From Nocardioides sp. CFH 31398 (lineage in GTDB: Bacteria > Actinomycetota > Actinomycetes > Propionibacteriales > Nocardioidaceae): a stretch of DNA of 41,476 nucleotides. The translations under genes and the position numbers were made by a program. The notes below the pieces were generated by a model, which did no database searches, had not been told where the DNA came from, and saw nothing but the letters and a program-made list of their open reading frames with translations. Position 1 is the stretch's first letter. The number at the start of each line of letters is the position of its first letter. Location: positions 1 to 41,476 of the forward strand of contig NZ_JAKUHT010000017.1 of the NCBI RefSeq assembly GCF_022436705.1, written 5' to 3'. Shown here one piece after another: positions 32,945 through 41,476 of the stretch.

Positions 32945-33958
32945 ATGCCAGAGGCCCAGGTGCGGGACGTGGCGCGTCTCGCGGGGGTCTCGCCGGCGAC
33001 CGTCTCGAACGCGATGAACCATCCCGACAAGGTCTCCCCGGCCACGCGCGACCGCGTGCACGCGGCGATCGCCGAGCTGGGGTTCGTCCGCAACTCCGCC
33101 GCCCACCAGCTGCGGCGAGGGACGAACCGGGCGGTCGGCATGGTCGTGCTGGACGTCGCCAACCCGTTCTTCACCGACGTCGCCCGTGGCGTCGAGGAGG
33201 GCCTCGCCGCCGAGGGCCGCCCGCTCATCCTGGGCAACTCCGGTCAGGACGCCGCCCGCGAGACGGCGTACCTCGACCTCTTCGAGGAGCAGCGCGTCTC
33301 CGGGCTGCTGGTCACCCCGGTCGGCGACACGCTGCCGCGGCTGCGCCGCCTGCGCGACCGCGGCACCTCGGTCGTCCTCGTCGACCGGAGGGTCGGGGTG
33401 CGGGAGTTCTCCTCGGTGACCGTCGACGACCGCCGCGGCGGCAGGCTCGCGACCGAGCACCTGCTGGCCCTGGGCCGGACCTCGGTCGCGTTCGTCGGCG
33501 GCCCGCCCCGGCTGAACCAGGTCCGCCACCGGCTGGAGGCCGCTCGCGCCGCCGTCGACGCCCACGGCTCCGGCTCCGTGCGCTACGTCGAGACCGCCTC
33601 CATGGACGCCGCCGCCGGCCGCGCCGGCGCCGAGCGGCTGCTCGCCCTCGACGCCCCCGAGCGCCCCGACGCGATCTTCGCCGGCAACGACCTCGTCGCC
33701 CTCGGCGTCCTCCAGGCCCTCACCCGCGCCCGCGTCGCCGTCCCCGACGACATCGCGATCATCGGCTTCGACGACATCGACTTCGCCGCCTCCGCCGCCA
33801 TCCCCCTGACCTCCGTGCGCCAGCCCGCGGCCGAGATGGGCCGCACCGCCGCCACCCGCCTGCTGGAGATCATCGAGGACCCCTCGACGTCCTCGGTCGT
33901 CCACACCGTGCTCGAGCCCGAGCTCGTCGTCCGGGAGTCGACCGCGGGCCCCGGCTGA
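32945..33958 (+). CDS. LacI-family regulator of rhamnose utilisation
   Basis: 337 residues. HTH VRDVARLAGVSPATVSNAMNHPDKVSPATRDRV (about 6-38) with the hinge helix NSAAHQLRRGTNRAVGMVV, then the periplasmic-binding-like ligand domain (VVLDVANPFFTDVARGVEEGLAAEGRPLILGNS, DAIFAGNDLVALGVLQAL, IIGFDDIDFAASAAIPLTSVRQP). It is divergent from the rhamnose transporter operon, and the shared 135-bp region has three related boxes, so it most likely represses that operon until rhamnose is present (role inferred from context). ATG 32945 lacks a strong Shine-Dalgarno. Confidence 0.93.
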   Translation: MPEAQVRDVARLAGVSPATVSNAMNHPDKVSPATRDRVHAAIAELGFVRNSAAHQLRRGTNRAVGMVVLDVANPFFTDVARGVEEGLAAEGRPLILGNSGQDAARETAYLDLFEEQRVSGLLVTPVGDTLPRLRRLRDRGTSVVLVDRRVGVREFSSVTVDDRRGGRLATEHLLALGRTSVAFVGGPPRLNQVRHRLEAARAAVDAHGSGSVRYVETASMDAAAGRAGAERLLALDAPERPDAIFAGNDLVALGVLQALTRARVAVPDDIAIIGFDDIDFAASAAIPLTSVRQPAAEMGRTAATRLLEIIEDPSTSSVVHTVLEPELVVRESTAGPG

Positions 33959-33973
33959 CGTCCTGCTGCTCGG

Positions 33974-34028
33974 TCCTGACGTTCTGACCCTTCCCGGGGG
34001 CACCTGCGGGTCGGAGCGTCAGGAACGG
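33974..34028. repeat. 55-bp palindromic repeat, copy 1
   Basis: It begins TCCTGACGTTCTGACC and ends GAGCGTCAGGAACGG, so the ends are inverted. It is closely related to 35079-35134. It lies right after the lacI-type gene and could also be its terminator. Confidence 0.7.
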
Positions 34029-35019
34029 TGCCGTCGAAGCCACCACGCGGGCTGCGTGATCGTCCAGGCGCGCAGCGCATCGGGCTCTCGGCGTGCGCGC
34101 CGATGCGCCGATGCGCCGCGAGGATCCGTCCAGCGGTTGCGGCGCGGCGGTACTCGTCCCCGGCGACCATGGTCACGCACTCGAGGCCGAGCGCCCGCAG
34201 GTCGTCCTCGCGACGCAGGTCGCGCCGGCGCCGGTCCTGACGGCGGTGGTCTCTGCCGTCGTACTCGCCGACGAGCCCGACGGCGGGATCGAGCAGGTCC
34301 ACCGTCGCGACGTGCCTGCCGGTCCGGTCGAAGATCGGCGTGTTCCGGAGCGGGCGGGGCAGCCCGGCGTCCAGCTCCCACACCAGCCGCATCCGGGTCT
34401 CACCCGGCGAGGCGCTGCCCTCGGCGACCATCGGGAGCCGGGTCCGGGCGAGCGGGACGCCGAGCCACCCGCCCAGTCCGTCGAGGTGGGAGGCGACCTC
34501 GGCGGTGGAGCACAGGCCCGCAGCGATCGCCATGTCGGCCAGGACGACGGCCTCGCGGGTGTCCGTGGCGTGCCGCAGGACGAAGCACACGCTGCGGGCG
34601 GCCGAGGTCAGCGCCATGCCGTCGACGTGCACGAGCTCTCCCTCCGCGAGCCGCTCCTCCGACAGGGACACCCCGGGCCGTGGGCGGATCTCGCGCCCGG
34701 TCGTGACCAGGTCGACGTCGATCCGCAGGCCCTCGCGCCCGACGCCGTCCACCCACGCCGCCCCCTGCCAGCGGAGCGCGGCCCAGCCCGTCGCGGCGGA
34801 GGGCCGTGCGGACGGCAGCAGGACCGAGGCCTCCAGGATCCGCTGCTCGGGACGGTTGCGATCGACGTCGGCCGGGACGAACCACCCGCGCCACACGCGG
34901 ACCCATCGCCCGGCCCGGACGTCCGCCCGGGTGGGTCCGCCCCGGCCCGTCGGGTCCATCGGGACCGGGCGACACAGGCCACGACGAACACCAGCGGTTG
35001 GGGCGAGGGAGGTGCTCAC
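34019..35019 (-). pseudogene. Frameshifted DUF559/AbiEi-like hypothetical protein
   Basis: The minus-strand frame from GTG 35019 (or ATG 34959) encodes a protein of the common actinobacterial type with an AbiEi-like N-terminal region (GRWVRVWRGWFVP, ALTSAARSVCFVLRHA) and a C-terminal nuclease-like region (LRNTPIFDRTGRHVATVDLLDPAVGLVGEYDGRDH, RREDDLRALGLECVTMVAGD). At 34101-34116 CGATGCGC occurs twice in tandem. This 8-bp duplication shifts the frame, and the reading then runs antisense through lacI to 33583. Removing one copy restores a natural end, WTITQPAWWLRRHRS, with stop at 34019. So the gene is broken here, or the duplication is a sequencing artefact. Function of the family is uncertain; a defence or DNA-cleaving role is only suggested. 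Confidence 0.7.
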
Positions 35020-35078
35020 CGCTCGAGCCTGCAGCCGGCGGACGGCCTCTGCCGCCGCTCGTGCACAGGCCCGTTCCG

Positions 35079-35134
35079 TTCCTGACGTTGTGAACCGTTC
35101 CTGGCTCCAGATCGGGTCCGAACGTCAGGAACGG
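35079..35134. repeat. 55-bp palindromic repeat, copy 2
   Basis: It begins TTCCTGACGTTGTGAACC and ends CCGAACGTCAGGAACGG, with arms GTTCCTGACGTT and AACGTCAGGAAC exact inverted complements. Same orientation as copy 1. The two copies flank the broken DUF559-like gene. Confidence 0.7.
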
Positions 35135-35143
35135 CGAGCGCCG

Positions 35144-36572
35144 TCAGCGACCGACCGCAGCTGACAGGCGAGGAGCCGTACGGCGCGCCGGGCGGTGGGT
35201 GCGCAGGGGTCGGGCGGAGGCGACGAGCGCGCGGAGGTCGGACAGGTCGGCGTCCCCGCCGAGGGCGCCGTGGGCCCGCGCCTGGACGAGGACGTTGCCG
35301 AGGGCGGCGGCGTCGGTGGGCCCGGCGAGCACGGGTACGCCGGCCCGGGCGGCGAGCGCGTCGCAGAGCAGGCCGTTCGTGGAGCCGGGGCCCGTGACGT
35401 GCACGACCAGGACGTCGCGGCCCGTCACCCGCGCGAGGTCGGCGAGCACCCGGGCGTACGCCGACGCCAGGGCGTCGCACACCATCCGCACCGTCGTCAC
35501 CGGGTCGGTCGGCACCGGCTCGTCCCGCGCGCGGAGCGCCGCCGCGAGGGCCGCGGTCACGTCGCCGGGCGCGGCGAGCGCGGTGTCGAGGACGTCGAGC
35601 GCGGGCAGCCTCGCGACCACCCTGCCGGGCAGCGCCGCGGCCGCCTCGAGAAGGGCGTCGAGGTCGACCGCGCGGTTCTCCCGCCGCCACGCCCGGGCGA
35701 GCCGGGTCAGCAGCGACCGGCCCGGGAGGGCGCGCTGCAGCAGGACCGTGCCGTCGACGCCACGCTGCTGAGAGAACCCCGCCGTCCGCGCCGGTCCCGG
35801 TGGCAGGGGCGACGTCGTCTCGACACCGACGACGGCCGTGGCGCCGAGAAACAGGTGGGCGGCGCCGTCCACCGACAGGGGCGTCCCCACCAGCGCGGAA
35901 GCGGTGTCGAGGCCGGCCACGGCGACGAGCTCGACGTCCTCGGCGAGGCGGGTGGCCGCCCGCACGTGGGGCAGCAGTGGGCCCAGCCGGTCCCCGGGCT
36001 CGACCAGCGGGGGCAGGAGGCGCCGCGGGACGCCGAGCCGCGCGCACAGCGCAGGTGCCGCTCCACAGCCCGAGCAACCCGGTCGTGGCGGCGTTCGTCC
36101 GCTCGGCGACGCGGACCCCGGCGAGCCGGTGGCCGACCAGGTCGGGCAGCAGGAGCAGCGTGTCCGCCTCGTCGAGCAGGACCCCGTGCGCGACGAGACG
36201 CCGGACCGCGGTGGCGTCGGGGTGGTGCAGCCCTCCCCGTCCGTCGGTCACCGCGGTGGGCAGGGCCACGGACGACGGCGGGGTCGCGGCCTCGGGGAGA
36301 GGGTCGGCCAGCAGCCTGTCGCCGGCCAGCAGCCCGACGACGCCACCCGGGCCGTCGAGCCCCACGGACGCCGGCCGGTACGCCGCCGCCCGCCGCAGCC
36401 CGTCGTGCACCCCGCGCAGGAGGTGGCCGCCGTCCGGACCCGCCGGCGGGGCCGCGAACCGGTGGACGACCTCGGTCGACAGGCCCGCGGGACCCACCCG
36501 CCCCACGACGACCCGGCCGCCACCGAGGTCGAGGTCAACCGCGGCGACAGCCAGCTCGCGCACCGTCACCAT
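35144..36572 (-). pseudogene. Decayed rhamnulokinase paralogue
   Basis: The reading frame from ATG 36572 gives AAVDLDLGGGRVVVGRVG and continues to ERTNAATTGLLGL, closely parallel to rhaB in this window. Near 36055-36075 the frame is lost, and the homology resumes in another frame ([31 protein letters not shown], then LDTASALVGTPLSVDGAAH) to a stop at 35144. Besides the frameshift, the rhaB motif IDSWAVDYG is LDGPGGVVG and GGGSRN is GPGSTN, so catalytic residues were already lost. About ten residues around the break are also missing. It is separated from the rhamnose operon and probably non-functional. Confidence 0.8.
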
Positions 36573-36642
36573 GGCCGGGAGCGTAGGTCGGCGCGAGCCC
36601 GGTCCGCAGGAGAACCGCTTGGTAGGACCACACGATGTGGCG

Positions 36643-36658
36643 GGGGCCGAGGGGCCCC
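36643..36658 (-). terminator. Short GC hairpin after the TAP-like hydrolase gene
   Basis: GGGGCC (36643-36648) and GGCCCC (36653-36658) with a 4-nt loop, 17 bp beyond the hydrolase stop. No T-run; typical of actinobacterial GC terminators. Confidence 0.5.
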
Positions 36659-36674
36659 AGGAGACTCCGGGGAC

Positions 36675-38282
36675 TCAGCACTCCAGGCCGTCGTCGGGCA
36701 CGGTCCCCTCGATCAGGTAGGACTCCACCGCCTCGTCGACGCAGGTGTTGCCCTGGTTGTAGCCGGTGTGGCCGTCGCCGTCGCGGCTCACGAGGACGCC
36801 GCTGTCCAGCTGGTCGGCGAGCGCGACCGACCACTCGTACGGCGTCGCCGGGTCGCGGGTGGTGCCGACGACCACGATGGGCTCGGCCCCCTCGGCGATG
36901 GTCTCGCCGGGCTCGGGGCCGCTGCCGGTGGCGTCCGGACCGGAGCCGGGGAAGCCCTCGCAGGCGGCCAGCGAGTAGGCGAAGACCTCGCCGAAGGTCG
37001 GCGAGACGCGCTCGAAGTCACCGACCTCGCCGGCGGCCTCGTCCACCGTCACGGCGTACGGGTCGTCGAGGCAGTTGACGGCGTAGATGGCCTCGCCGGA
37101 GTTGTCGGCGTAGCTGCCGTCCGGCTGGCGCGAGGCGTAGGTGTCCGCGAACGCGAGCAGGCCCGTGCCGTCGCCGTCCAGGGCGGCGCCGAGGGCGTCG
37201 TCGAGCTGCGGCCAGGACTGCTCGGCGTACAGCGGGGTGGCCAGGCCGTAGAAGGCGGTGCCGGCCGTGAGCTCGCGGTCGCCCACGGCGAGCGGCTGCT
37301 CGTCGACGTCGGCGAGGAAGCCGGCCACGGTCCGCAGGCCGGCGTCCACGTCGTCGCCGAGGTAGCAGTCGCCGCCGTCGACGCAGTCGGTCACGTACGC
37401 CGTCAGGGCGGTCTCGAAACCACCGGCCTGGCCGAGCGTGACCTCGCGGCTCGGCAGCGAGACGTCGATGCCACCGTCGAGCACGAGACGCCCGACGCGG
37501 TCGGGGAACGCGTCGGCGTACGTCGCGCCCAGCTTGGTGCCGTACGACGCGCCGAAGTAGGTCAGCCGCGACTCCCCCAGCGCGGCCCGCAGGACGTCGA
37601 CGTCCTGGGCCGCCTCGCGGGTCGACACGTGCTCCGTGAGCGGGGCGTCGGCCTCGCAGCCGGCGCCGAGCTCGTCGTACAGGCCGGTCAGCTCCTGGCG
37701 CTCGGTGCGGTCGTCCGGCGCCGGGTCGGCCGCGAACAGGGCGTCGAGCTGCTCGTCGTCCAGGCAGTCGACGGGGTCGCTGGCACCGGTCCCGCGGGGG
37801 TCGAAGCCGACGACGTCGAACGCGTCCAGCAGCGGCGCACGGAAGACGAACTGCGCGACCGCGGCGTACTGGGTGCCCGGCGCGCCGGGGCCGCCGGGGT
37901 TCACCACGAGCGAGCCGACCCGGTCCGCGTCGGAGTCGACCGGGTTGCGCAGGACGGCGAGGTCCAGTGTCTCGCCGTCGGGCTCCTCGTAGTCCAGCGG
38001 GACCGTCAGGGTCCCGCACTCGAGGCCCTGCCCGGACTCGCAGTCCTCCCAGGCGACCTGCTGGGAGTAGAACGGTTGCAGCGCGGGCGACGGTGCCTCG
38101 GTGGCGTCGTCGGGGGCGGTCGTCGGGCTCGCGCTCTCGCTCGCGGCGGGGGCGCTGTCGACGTCCTGCTGACGCTCGAGGTCGGTCTCGTCGCCCAGGA
38201 GGAGCCCGATGACGAGCAGGGCACCTCCGACGACGACGACGAAACCGATGACGATCAGGGCGATCACGCGGTTGCGTGGCAC
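36675..38282 (-). CDS. TAP-like secreted/anchored alpha/beta hydrolase (peptidase family S33)
   Basis: 535 residues. An N-terminal hydrophobic segment (about 5-30) acts as uncleaved anchor or signal, followed by a Ser/Pro/Asp-rich linker, then the tripeptidyl-aminopeptidase-like fold: VNPGGPGAPGTQ oxyanion loop, FDPRGTGAS, nucleophile elbow YFGASYGT (Ser246), a cap region with Cys pairs (TDCVDGGDCYLG), and the C-terminal TAP domain with VGTTRDPATPYEW and DGDGHTGY carrying the catalytic Asp and His. It resembles Streptomyces SlpD/SlpE-type proteins acting outside the cell. GTG 38282 with GGGAG upstream. Confidence 0.88.
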   Translation of the reverse strand: MPRNRVIALIVIGFVVVVGGALLVIGLLLGDETDLERQQDVDSAPAASESASPTTAPDDATEAPSPALQPFYSQQVAWEDCESGQGLECGTLTVPLDYEEPDGETLDLAVLRNPVDSDADRVGSLVVNPGGPGAPGTQYAAVAQFVFRAPLLDAFDVVGFDPRGTGASDPVDCLDDEQLDALFAADPAPDDRTERQELTGLYDELGAGCEADAPLTEHVSTREAAQDVDVLRAALGESRLTYFGASYGTKLGATYADAFPDRVGRLVLDGGIDVSLPSREVTLGQAGGFETALTAYVTDCVDGGDCYLGDDVDAGLRTVAGFLADVDEQPLAVGDRELTAGTAFYGLATPLYAEQSWPQLDDALGAALDGDGTGLLAFADTYASRQPDGSYADNSGEAIYAVNCLDDPYAVTVDEAAGEVGDFERVSPTFGEVFAYSLAACEGFPGSGPDATGSGPEPGETIAEGAEPIVVVGTTRDPATPYEWSVALADQLDSGVLVSRDGDGHTGYNQGNTCVDEAVESYLIEGTVPDDGLEC

Positions 38283-38349
38283 CGGTGGGCTCCCTTCGGG
38301 GCGTGGGGGGCGGTGGGGTCGAGCGGACCGGCTCGGCCAGTCTTGCCGA

Positions 38350-39507
38350 TCAGCCGGGGACCGGTACCCACAAGCGCACCATCAGGGCCTCCAGGGCGAG
38401 CTGCACGCCCACGTTGAACTCCAGCATCTGCTCGCGGGCGGCGAGCACCGCGTCGATCCGCTGCAGCTGCACCTGCGGTGGCGCGGCCGCCGCGATCCGC
38501 TCGACCTCCGCGCGACGCTCCTCGTTGACGAGCACCCCCGGAGAGCCGAGCGCGACGGCGAGCGCGTCGCGGTAGACCGAGACGATGTCGGTCAGGCCGC
38601 GGTCGACGACGTCGAGGTACTGCCGCTTGGCCCGCGTCTTCTGGTCCCGCTCGAGGGCGGCGACGGCGGGGGCGTACTCCCGCGGCCGGCGGCCGCGCTC
38701 GACGACGCCGTACGACGTGTCGAGGTCGGCCCGCTCCCGGGCGTCGACCTCGCCGGTGATCGCGTCGGCCTCGGCCTTGGCGGCCTCGGCGAGCCGGGTC
38801 GCCATCGCCAGGCACGCGCCGAGGCCGGTCAGCTGGCCGGGGATCGCGACGACCTGGTCGCGCCGGGCCCGGGTCTCCGGGTCCCGGACGAGCGCCCGCG
38901 CCCGCCCGATGTGGCCCTGGCTCGCCCGGGCGGCGTACGACGCGAGCGCGGGCTCGGCGCCCTCGGTGGCCGCCAGGTGCGCGGCGACGTCCTCGGGCGG
39001 GGGCGTGGTCAGGGTGACCAGGCGGCAGCGGGAGCGGATCGTGGGCAGGACGTCCTCGACCGTCGGCGTGCACAGCAGCCACACCGTCCGGGCGCCGGGC
39101 TCCTCGATGGCCTTGAGCAGCGCGTTGACGGCGTGCTCGGTGAGGCGGTCGGCGTCCTCCACCACGATGACCTGCCACCCGTGGCCGGTCGGGGTGAGGC
39201 TGGCCCGGCGGACCAGCTCACGGACCTCGTCGACACCGATCGAGAGCTTCGCCGTGCGGACCCGGGTGACGTCGGGATGGCTGCCGGCGAGCACGGTCCG
39301 GCAGGCCCGGCACTCGCCGCAGCCCGGCTGCCCGCCGGGCCCGCGCTCGCACTGCAGCGCGGCGGCGAAGGCCACGGCGGCCACCGATCGACCCGACCCC
39401 GGGGGTCCGGTGAAGAGCCAGGCGTGCGTCATCTGCCGTCCGGCCGCGGCCGGCGTCAGCGCCTCGACGACCGCCCGCTGCCCGACGAGGCGGTCCCAGA
39501 CGCTCAC
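38350..39507 (-). CDS. holB: DNA polymerase III subunit delta'
   Basis: 385 residues of the clamp-loader AAA+ family. N-terminal VGQRAVVEAL, P-loop GPPGSGRS, zinc-module cysteines CERG...CGECRAC, VIVVEDADRLTEHAVNALLKAIEEPG, and an SRC sensor (IRSRCRLVTL). It helps load the beta clamp at the replication fork. GTG 39507 overlaps the tmk stop by 4 bp, the usual actinobacterial tmk-holB pair. Confidence 0.94.
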   Translation of the reverse strand: MSVWDRLVGQRAVVEALTPAAAGRQMTHAWLFTGPPGSGRSVAAVAFAAALQCERGPGGQPGCGECRACRTVLAGSHPDVTRVRTAKLSIGVDEVRELVRRASLTPTGHGWQVIVVEDADRLTEHAVNALLKAIEEPGARTVWLLCTPTVEDVLPTIRSRCRLVTLTTPPPEDVAAHLAATEGAEPALASYAARASQGHIGRARALVRDPETRARRDQVVAIPGQLTGLGACLAMATRLAEAAKAEADAITGEVDARERADLDTSYGVVERGRRPREYAPAVAALERDQKTRAKRQYLDVVDRGLTDIVSVYRDALAVALGSPGVLVNEERRAEVERIAAAAPPQVQLQRIDAVLAAREQMLEFNVGVQLALEALMVRLWVPVPG

Positions 39508-40178
39508 CGCGCCGCCTCCGTGCGGGCCGCGAGCAGCGTCTCGACCCGCTCGAGCACGGCGGCGTGCGTCTTGTCGACGGGGGCGCGGGCGTCGAGCACG
39601 AGGTAGGAGGCCGGGTCGGCCGCGGCCAGGGCGAGGAACCCGTCGCGGACGCGGGCGTGGAACGCCTCCCCCGCCCCCTCGATGCGGTCGCGGCCGCTGA
39701 ACCGCGCCATCCCCGCGGCGGGGTCGAGGTCGAGCAGCACCGTGACGTCGGGCCGCAGGTCGCCGGTCGCCCACCGCGCCACCCGCTCGACCTCGTCGGT
39801 CGCCAGCGTGCGCCCGGCGCCCTGGTAGGCGAGCGTGGAGTCGACGTACCGGTCGGTGACGACGACCTCCCCGCGGGCCAGTGCCGGCTCGACCACGGTC
39901 GCGACGTGCTCGGCCTTGTCGGCGGCGTAGATCAGGGCCTCGGTCCGCGGAGCGAGGTCGCCCGTCTCCGGGCTCAGCAGGATCTCGCGCAGGCGCGCGC
40001 CGACCGGGGTGTCGCCCGGCTCGAACGTGGCGACCACGGTGCGACCGGCCGCGCGCAGGTGGTCGACCAGCAGCCGGGACTGCGTCGACTTGCCCGCCCC
40101 CTCGCCCCCCTCGAAGCAGACGAACACCCCGCGCCGACGCGTGCCGGCGGGGGCGTCGGGGGCCTCGGGTGGGGTCAC
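39504..40178 (-). CDS. tmk: Thymidylate kinase
   Basis: 224 residues. P-loop FEGGEGAGKSTQ (about 22-33), EPGDTPVGARLR, the DRY motif TDRYVDSTLAYQGAGR and a lid region FSGRDRIEGAG. It phosphorylates dTMP to dTDP. GTG 40178 is chosen as the start nearest the P-loop that keeps a short N-terminal tail; the open frame further upstream is antisense to the aldo/keto reductase gene. Divergent from that gene, coupled to holB. Confidence 0.94.
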   Translation of the reverse strand: MTPPEAPDAPAGTRRRGVFVCFEGGEGAGKSTQSRLLVDHLRAAGRTVVATFEPGDTPVGARLREILLSPETGDLAPRTEALIYAADKAEHVATVVEPALARGEVVVTDRYVDSTLAYQGAGRTLATDEVERVARWATGDLRPDVTVLLDLDPAAGMARFSGRDRIEGAGEAFHARVRDGFLALAAADPASYLVLDARAPVDKTHAAVLERVETLLAARTEAAR

Positions 40179-40241
40179 GACGACGAACCTAGCCGCCGGC
40201 ACCGACGGCCGGTTCCCCTGGCCGGTGGCACTGTGGACGAC

Positions 40242-41285
40242 ATGGAGACCAGCGACTACCGGCCCCTCGGGCCCACCGGCATGAAGGTCAGCCCGCTCTG
40301 CCTCGGCGCGATGATGTTCGGCGCCTGGGGCGAGCCCGACCACGACGAGTCCACCCGCATCATCCGCACCGCGCTCGACGCGGGGATCAACTTCGTCGAC
40401 ACCGCCGACATCTACTCGCAGGGCGAGTCCGAGGAGATCGTCGGCAAGGCCCTGGAGGGCCGCCGGGACGAGGTGATCCTCGCGACCAAGTTCCACGGGC
40501 CGATGGACGTGCCGATGGGTCAGACCGGCGACCCCAACGGCTGGGGCAACTCCCGGCGCTGGGTCGTGCGCGAGGTCGAGAACAGCCTGCGGCGGCTGCG
40601 CACCGACTGGATCGACCTCTACCAGGTGCACCGCCCCGACGACCTCACCTCCGACGAGGAGACCCTCTCGGCGCTCACCGACCTGCAGCAGCAGGGCAAG
40701 ATCCGCGCGTTCGGCTCCTCCACCTTCCCCGCCCACCACATGGTCGAGGCCCAGTGGACGGCGGAGCGCCGGGGGCTGGGCCGCTACGTCACCGAGCAGC
40801 CGCCGTACTCGCTGCTCTTCCGCCGGATCGAGGCCGACGTCCTGCCCGTCGCGGAGAGGTACGGCATGGGCGTCATCCCGTGGAGCCCGCTGGCCGGCGG
40901 CTGGCTCACCGGCAAGGTGCGGAAGGGCCAGGAGGCCCCCGAGACGAACCGTTCGAAGATGTTCGACGGGTTCTTCTCCGACGAGGCCAAGCTGGAGGCC
41001 GTCGAGCAGCTGAACCTGCTCGCCGAGGACGCCGGCATCTCGATGGTCCACCTCGCGCTGGCGTTCGTCATGCAGCACCCGGGGGTGACCGCGCCGATCA
41101 TCGGGCCCCGCACGATGGAGCAGCTCGAGAGCCAGCTCGGAGCCGCCGACGTCCGCCTCAGCAGCGACGTCCTCGACCGCATCGACGAGATCGTCCCGCC
41201 CGGCCGCAACGTCTCTCCCGGCGACGAGGGCTACACCCCGAAGGCCCTCACCGACCCGTTCCTGCGGAGGCGCCGCACGGCCTGA
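40242..41285 (+). CDS. Aldo/keto reductase
   Basis: 347 residues, AKR superfamily of the oxidoreductase/voltage-channel beta-subunit-like type. The catalytic tetrad is visible: Asp53 and Tyr58 in FVDTADIYSQGESE, Lys83 in LATKFHG, His130 in LYQVHRPD. The NADPH-binding end has GVIPWSPLAGGWLTGK and GVTAPIIGPRTMEQLES. A cytosolic carbonyl reductase with undetermined substrate. ATG 40242 is chosen because it precedes the conserved RPLGPTGMKVSPLCLG start; the promoter must lie in the 63 bp shared with tmk. Confidence 0.93.
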   Translation: METSDYRPLGPTGMKVSPLCLGAMMFGAWGEPDHDESTRIIRTALDAGINFVDTADIYSQGESEEIVGKALEGRRDEVILATKFHGPMDVPMGQTGDPNGWGNSRRWVVREVENSLRRLRTDWIDLYQVHRPDDLTSDEETLSALTDLQQQGKIRAFGSSTFPAHHMVEAQWTAERRGLGRYVTEQPPYSLLFRRIEADVLPVAERYGMGVIPWSPLAGGWLTGKVRKGQEAPETNRSKMFDGFFSDEAKLEAVEQLNLLAEDAGISMVHLALAFVMQHPGVTAPIIGPRTMEQLESQLGAADVRLSSDVLDRIDEIVPPGRNVSPGDEGYTPKALTDPFLRRRRTA

Positions 41286-41326
41286 CCGCTGGGTCGCTCG
41301 GCGCCCAGGGGCCTCAGGGTGCTCAG

Positions 41327-41442
41327 GTTTCACCAGCCGGCTGGTGGAACCCCGACCGGGCGGACGAAACTTCGTGGGCCAGGTCGGGGCATCGTCCGCC
41401 GGGTCTGCGGGCGCGGGGGTTTCACCCACCGGGGTGTGGAAC
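41327..41442. repeat. Pair of related 24-bp palindromic repeats
   Basis: Two palindromes, both beginning GTTTCACC and ending GTGGAAC, lie at 41327-41350 and 41419-41442, 92 bp apart. Each is followed by a CCCCG-rich segment ending in CGAAAC. The first is nearly perfect; the second has two mismatched pairs. The array may continue beyond the window. They can form hairpins after the aldo/keto reductase gene. Confidence 0.6.
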
Positions 41443-41476
41443 CCCCGCCGGGGCTCCGAAACCCGCCCGGCGGACG

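Noticed and set aside
33583..34018. C-terminal extension of the DUF559-like protein over lacI
   Set aside because: It is the out-of-frame product of the 8-bp duplication; the natural end is in the other frame at 34019.
1..41476. CRISPR arrays or insertion sequences
   Set aside because: No regularly spaced direct repeats with unique spacers and no transposase-like frame were seen; the repeats found are palindromic intergenic elements.

Overview
High-GC (about 72-75%) actinobacterial DNA. Codon use, frequent GTG starts, GTGA/ATGA stop-start overlaps, a DUF222/13E12-family gene with a mycobacterial-type SOS box, and an actinobacterial-style rhamnose cluster all fit an actinomycete. A Nocardioides-like member of the Propionibacteriales is my best guess, inferred from gene content only. 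The chromosome context is mostly ordinary (tmk-holB, LysR, P450/TetR), with one prominent accessory block.

Layout. (1) 1-2700: a DUF222 protein cut by the left edge, a cytochrome P450, and a divergent TetR regulator with two tandem palindromic operators between them. (2) 2763-19899: a 17.1 kb segment bounded by a perfect 37-bp direct repeat. The right copy is the 3' end of an intact tRNA-Thr(CGT); the left copy is an orphan tRNA 3' fragment. This is the geometry left by integration into a tRNA 3' end. The segment carries decayed or unrecognised small genes at both ends. In its middle is a six-gene operon: a secreted Gln-rich repeat protein, a 3422-residue NRPS (C-A-T-C-A-T-C-A-T-TE), MbtH, a DrrAB-like ABC exporter pair, and a short, motif-poor phosphopantetheinyl transferase. 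The genes are linked by overlapping stop/start codons. (3) 19943-21400: a 64-residue zinc-ribbon protein and a divergent LysR regulator.

(4) 21408-33958: a complete L-rhamnose utilisation locus. A divergent LacI regulator with three operator-like boxes faces a long minus-strand array: ABC ATPase, two permeases, lipoprotein binding protein, mutarotase, isomerase, rhamnulokinase, a fused rhamnulose-1-P aldolase/lactaldehyde dehydrogenase, and an FMN L-lactate dehydrogenase. Together they import L-rhamnose and convert it to dihydroxyacetone phosphate plus L-lactaldehyde, then L-lactate, then pyruvate. (5) 33960-36600: a decay zone. It holds an endonuclease-like gene broken by an 8-bp tandem duplication and flanked by two copies of a 55-bp palindromic repeat, then a frameshifted rhamnulokinase paralogue that has lost catalytic motifs. 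(6) 36675-41285: a TAP-like secreted hydrolase, holB, tmk and an aldo/keto reductase. Two related palindromic repeats lie at the right edge.

The most interesting object is the NRPS operon. It combines an EntF-like starter condensation domain, three adenylation domains with nearly the same predicted pocket (acidic residues suggesting a basic amino acid used three times), a co-translated curlin-like Gln-rich secreted protein, and an apparent tRNA-bounded island. No starter-acid biosynthesis genes and no recognisable integrase are in the window.
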